A stretch of DNA of 64,000 nucleotides from contig CAVOPA010000004.1 of NCBI GenBank assembly GCA_963697705.1, forward strand, positions 1 to 64,000, read 5' to 3'. Positions 62,756-64,000 of this stretch are shown one piece after another. The stretch comes from CAVUCH01 sp963697705 (lineage in GTDB: Bacteria > Acidobacteriota > Vicinamibacteria > Vicinamibacterales > JAENWD01). Below the pieces are notes generated by a model that was not told where the DNA came from, searched no databases, and was given only the letters and a program-made list of their open reading frames with translations. Made by a program: the position numbers and the translations under genes. Numbering within the stretch: position 1 is the first letter of the stretch; every line of letters begins with the position of its first letter.

Positions 62756-64000
62756 CTAGAACTGGAACCGGAAGCCCAGCTGAATGCGACGCGGCCCCGG
62801 CGTGTTGCTCGACGTGTCCGAGTAGGGAACGCCCGACGCATTGGCCGGCGCGTACAACATGAAGTTGGGCGCGGTGTACGTCGTGTTCGGCGCGCCCCAG
62901 TTGACGTGGTTGAAGATGTTGGTGAAGTCCATCCGGAACTCCGGGCGGAAGTTGCCAATCGGGAACGCCTTGAACAACGAGAGGTCGACGTTCCACGCCG
63001 GCGGCCGGCGGAAGGCGTTCCGCTTCGTCGTGCCAAAGCCGTCGATGCTGAGGCCAGACGGCTGCGAGAACTTGCTCTTGTCGTAGTACGGCTGGGTGAA
63101 GTTGCCCGCCTCGCCGACTACCTGCGGGTCGCCGGAGTAGTTGATCAGGATCGACCCGCAGCCCTGGCACGCCATGGCGTCATTGGTGCCGCTGATGCTG
63201 TAAGGCGTGCCCGAGAACCAGCTCCAGATGCCGCTGACCTGCCAGTCGCCCAGAATGTAGCCGGCAACGTCCTTGCGACCCTTCAAGACCGGCAGCTCGT
63301 ACGCCCAGCCCATCTGGAACACGTGGGTCCGGTCGAAGCCCGCGATCGCGAAGTTGTCGTCGTACTTCGGCAGGTAGTTCCAGGTGAGGCCCGTCCACCC
63401 GTCCTCGTCCGCCATGTTCTTCGCCTGGCTCAAGGTGTAGGCGCCCTTGATCAGCAGGCCATTCCTGAACGGGCGGTTCACGGCAACCTGCAGGCCCTTG
63501 TAGCGGCTCTCGGTCCGCGACGCCCACTCGTTGATGGCGGTCGTGCCGGCGGACGCGAAGTACGCCGCCGCCGTGCCGCCTCCACCGGGCACGCCGACAT
63601 TACGATTGAGGTCGGCGTAGCCGCCGTCGGTCCTCGTCCCGACGTAGGCCACTTCGAGGGCGATGTCGTAGAACACCTTCCGCTCGACCGACAGGTTCCA
63701 CTGCTGTATCTGGCCACGGTTGACGTCCTCGGGGTTCGGCGTGCGGATGTAGACGCCGCGTGGCAGGACGACCTGGCCGCTCGACGTGTCGGGGAGCTGC
63801 ACGGCCGGGATGCCGGTGGCCAGCGTTGTCACATAGTCGTAGGTGCCGGCGGCGGTCGCGTTGTTGTTGATGTCGAATGGATAGGACCCGCGCATCGGCC
63901 GCGACCACGGCAGCGGGTTGATCGTCATGCCGTAGCCGGCGCGCAGCACGGTCTTTTCGTTGAAGCGGTAGGCCGCACCAACGCGAGGCGCGAGGTACCA
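62756..64000 (-). CDS. TonB-dependent receptor, C-terminal part (cut by window edge)
   Basis: At least 414 residues of an outer-membrane beta barrel, continuing past the window end (upstream reads WYLAPRVGAAYRFNEKTVLR). Barrel strands NLSVERKVFYDIALEVAYVG, GLQVAVNRPFRNGLLIKGAY, ADEDGWTGLTWNYLPKYDDN, AFPIGNFRPEFRMDFTNIFN and terminal RRIQLGFRFQF ending in Phe. Oar/carboxypeptidase-regulatory type common in Acidobacteriota, probably for polysaccharide or peptide uptake. Confidence 0.88.
   Translation of the reverse strand, partial: WYLAPRVGAAYRFNEKTVLRAGYGMTINPLPWSRPMRGSYPFDINNNATAAGTYDYVTTLATGIPAVQLPDTSSGQVVLPRGVYIRTPNPEDVNRGQIQQWNLSVERKVFYDIALEVAYVGTRTDGGYADLNRNVGVPGGGGTAAAYFASAGTTAINEWASRTESRYKGLQVAVNRPFRNGLLIKGAYTLSQAKNMADEDGWTGLTWNYLPKYDDNFAIAGFDRTHVFQMGWAYELPVLKGRKDVAGYILGDWQVSGIWSWFSGTPYSISGTNDAMACQGCGSILINYSGDPQVVGEAGNFTQPYYDKSKFSQPSGLSIDGFGTTKRNAFRRPPAWNVDLSLFKAFPIGNFRPEFRMDFTNIFNHVNWGAPNTTYTAPNFMLYAPANASGVPYSDTSSNTPGPRRIQLGFRFQF

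Overview
The window is about 65% GC and looks like a soil or sediment Acidobacteriota genome, most likely class Vicinamibacteria. This is inferred from Ser/Thr kinases fused to TolB-like propellers, the ECF sigma factor in front of one of them, an Oar-like TonB receptor, and GGGCTGAAGCCCTGCCCCAC-type hairpin repeats. No marker gene settles the taxonomy.

Layout. (1) 0.5-10.5 kb: one plus-strand operon for an energy-converting hydrogenase-related membrane complex. It has two tandem HyfB-like subunits, HyfC, HyfE, HyfF, a HyfG-like large subunit without the NiFe-binding cysteines, and a ferredoxin/small-subunit fusion. (2) 10.9-19.1 kb: tRNA-Ser(GCU) integration hotspot. Two 5'-half tRNA copies lie upstream of the intact gene and bracket cargo: a broken Phd/ParE pair, a VIT1 transporter, a sigma-54 two-component system, an exported rubrerythrin, a DUF2231 membrane protein and a second toxin-antitoxin pair. 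(3) 19.4-23.9 kb: core-like genes: DUF2784, ArsR, ArsM, ArsC, GltX and a KGG protein. (4) 24.1-40.0 kb: tRNA-Gln(CUG) island bounded by 106-bp tRNA-tail repeats. It carries a decayed integrase and an aromatic-acid cluster: truncated aldehyde dehydrogenase, frameshifted hydroxyquinol dioxygenase, pcaHGB-pcaL, and an opposed operon pobA, FadB-like enzyme, feruloyl-CoA synthase, amidohydrolase, aromatic acid transporter and MetE-like enzyme. (5) 40.1-48.8 kb: a second segment ending in a further tRNA-Gln tail remnant. It holds a nuclease-helicase, a Tat-exported GMC dehydrogenase pair, a molybdopterin oxidoreductase, DUF2255 and an FkbM fragment. (6) 49.1-64 kb: DUF4239, a STAS protein, AcuI, three Ser/Thr kinases interrupted by frameshifts, an ECF sigma factor, a secreted protein, a PhyH-type dioxygenase, a kinase remnant and the 3' part of a TonB-dependent receptor.

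Within the catabolic island the genes form a route from hydroxycinnamates and 4-hydroxybenzoate through protocatechuate to 3-oxoadipate: CoA activation, side-chain hydration/oxidation, PobA hydroxylation, PcaHG ring cleavage, then PcaB and PcaDC. In the tRNA-Ser island, a ferritin-like protein and a VIT1 transporter on either side of a sigma-54 regulator suggest one iron/peroxide module.

Several genes need frame changes to recover full homology: hyfB copy 2 (three), hydroxyquinol dioxygenase, DUF4239, the three kinases and the secreted protein. Genes such as gltX, pca and pobA are clean. I cannot tell true decay from assembly indels without reads. The integrase, with an in-frame stop plus shifts, and the ParE gene, with an inverted half, are better cases of real decay.
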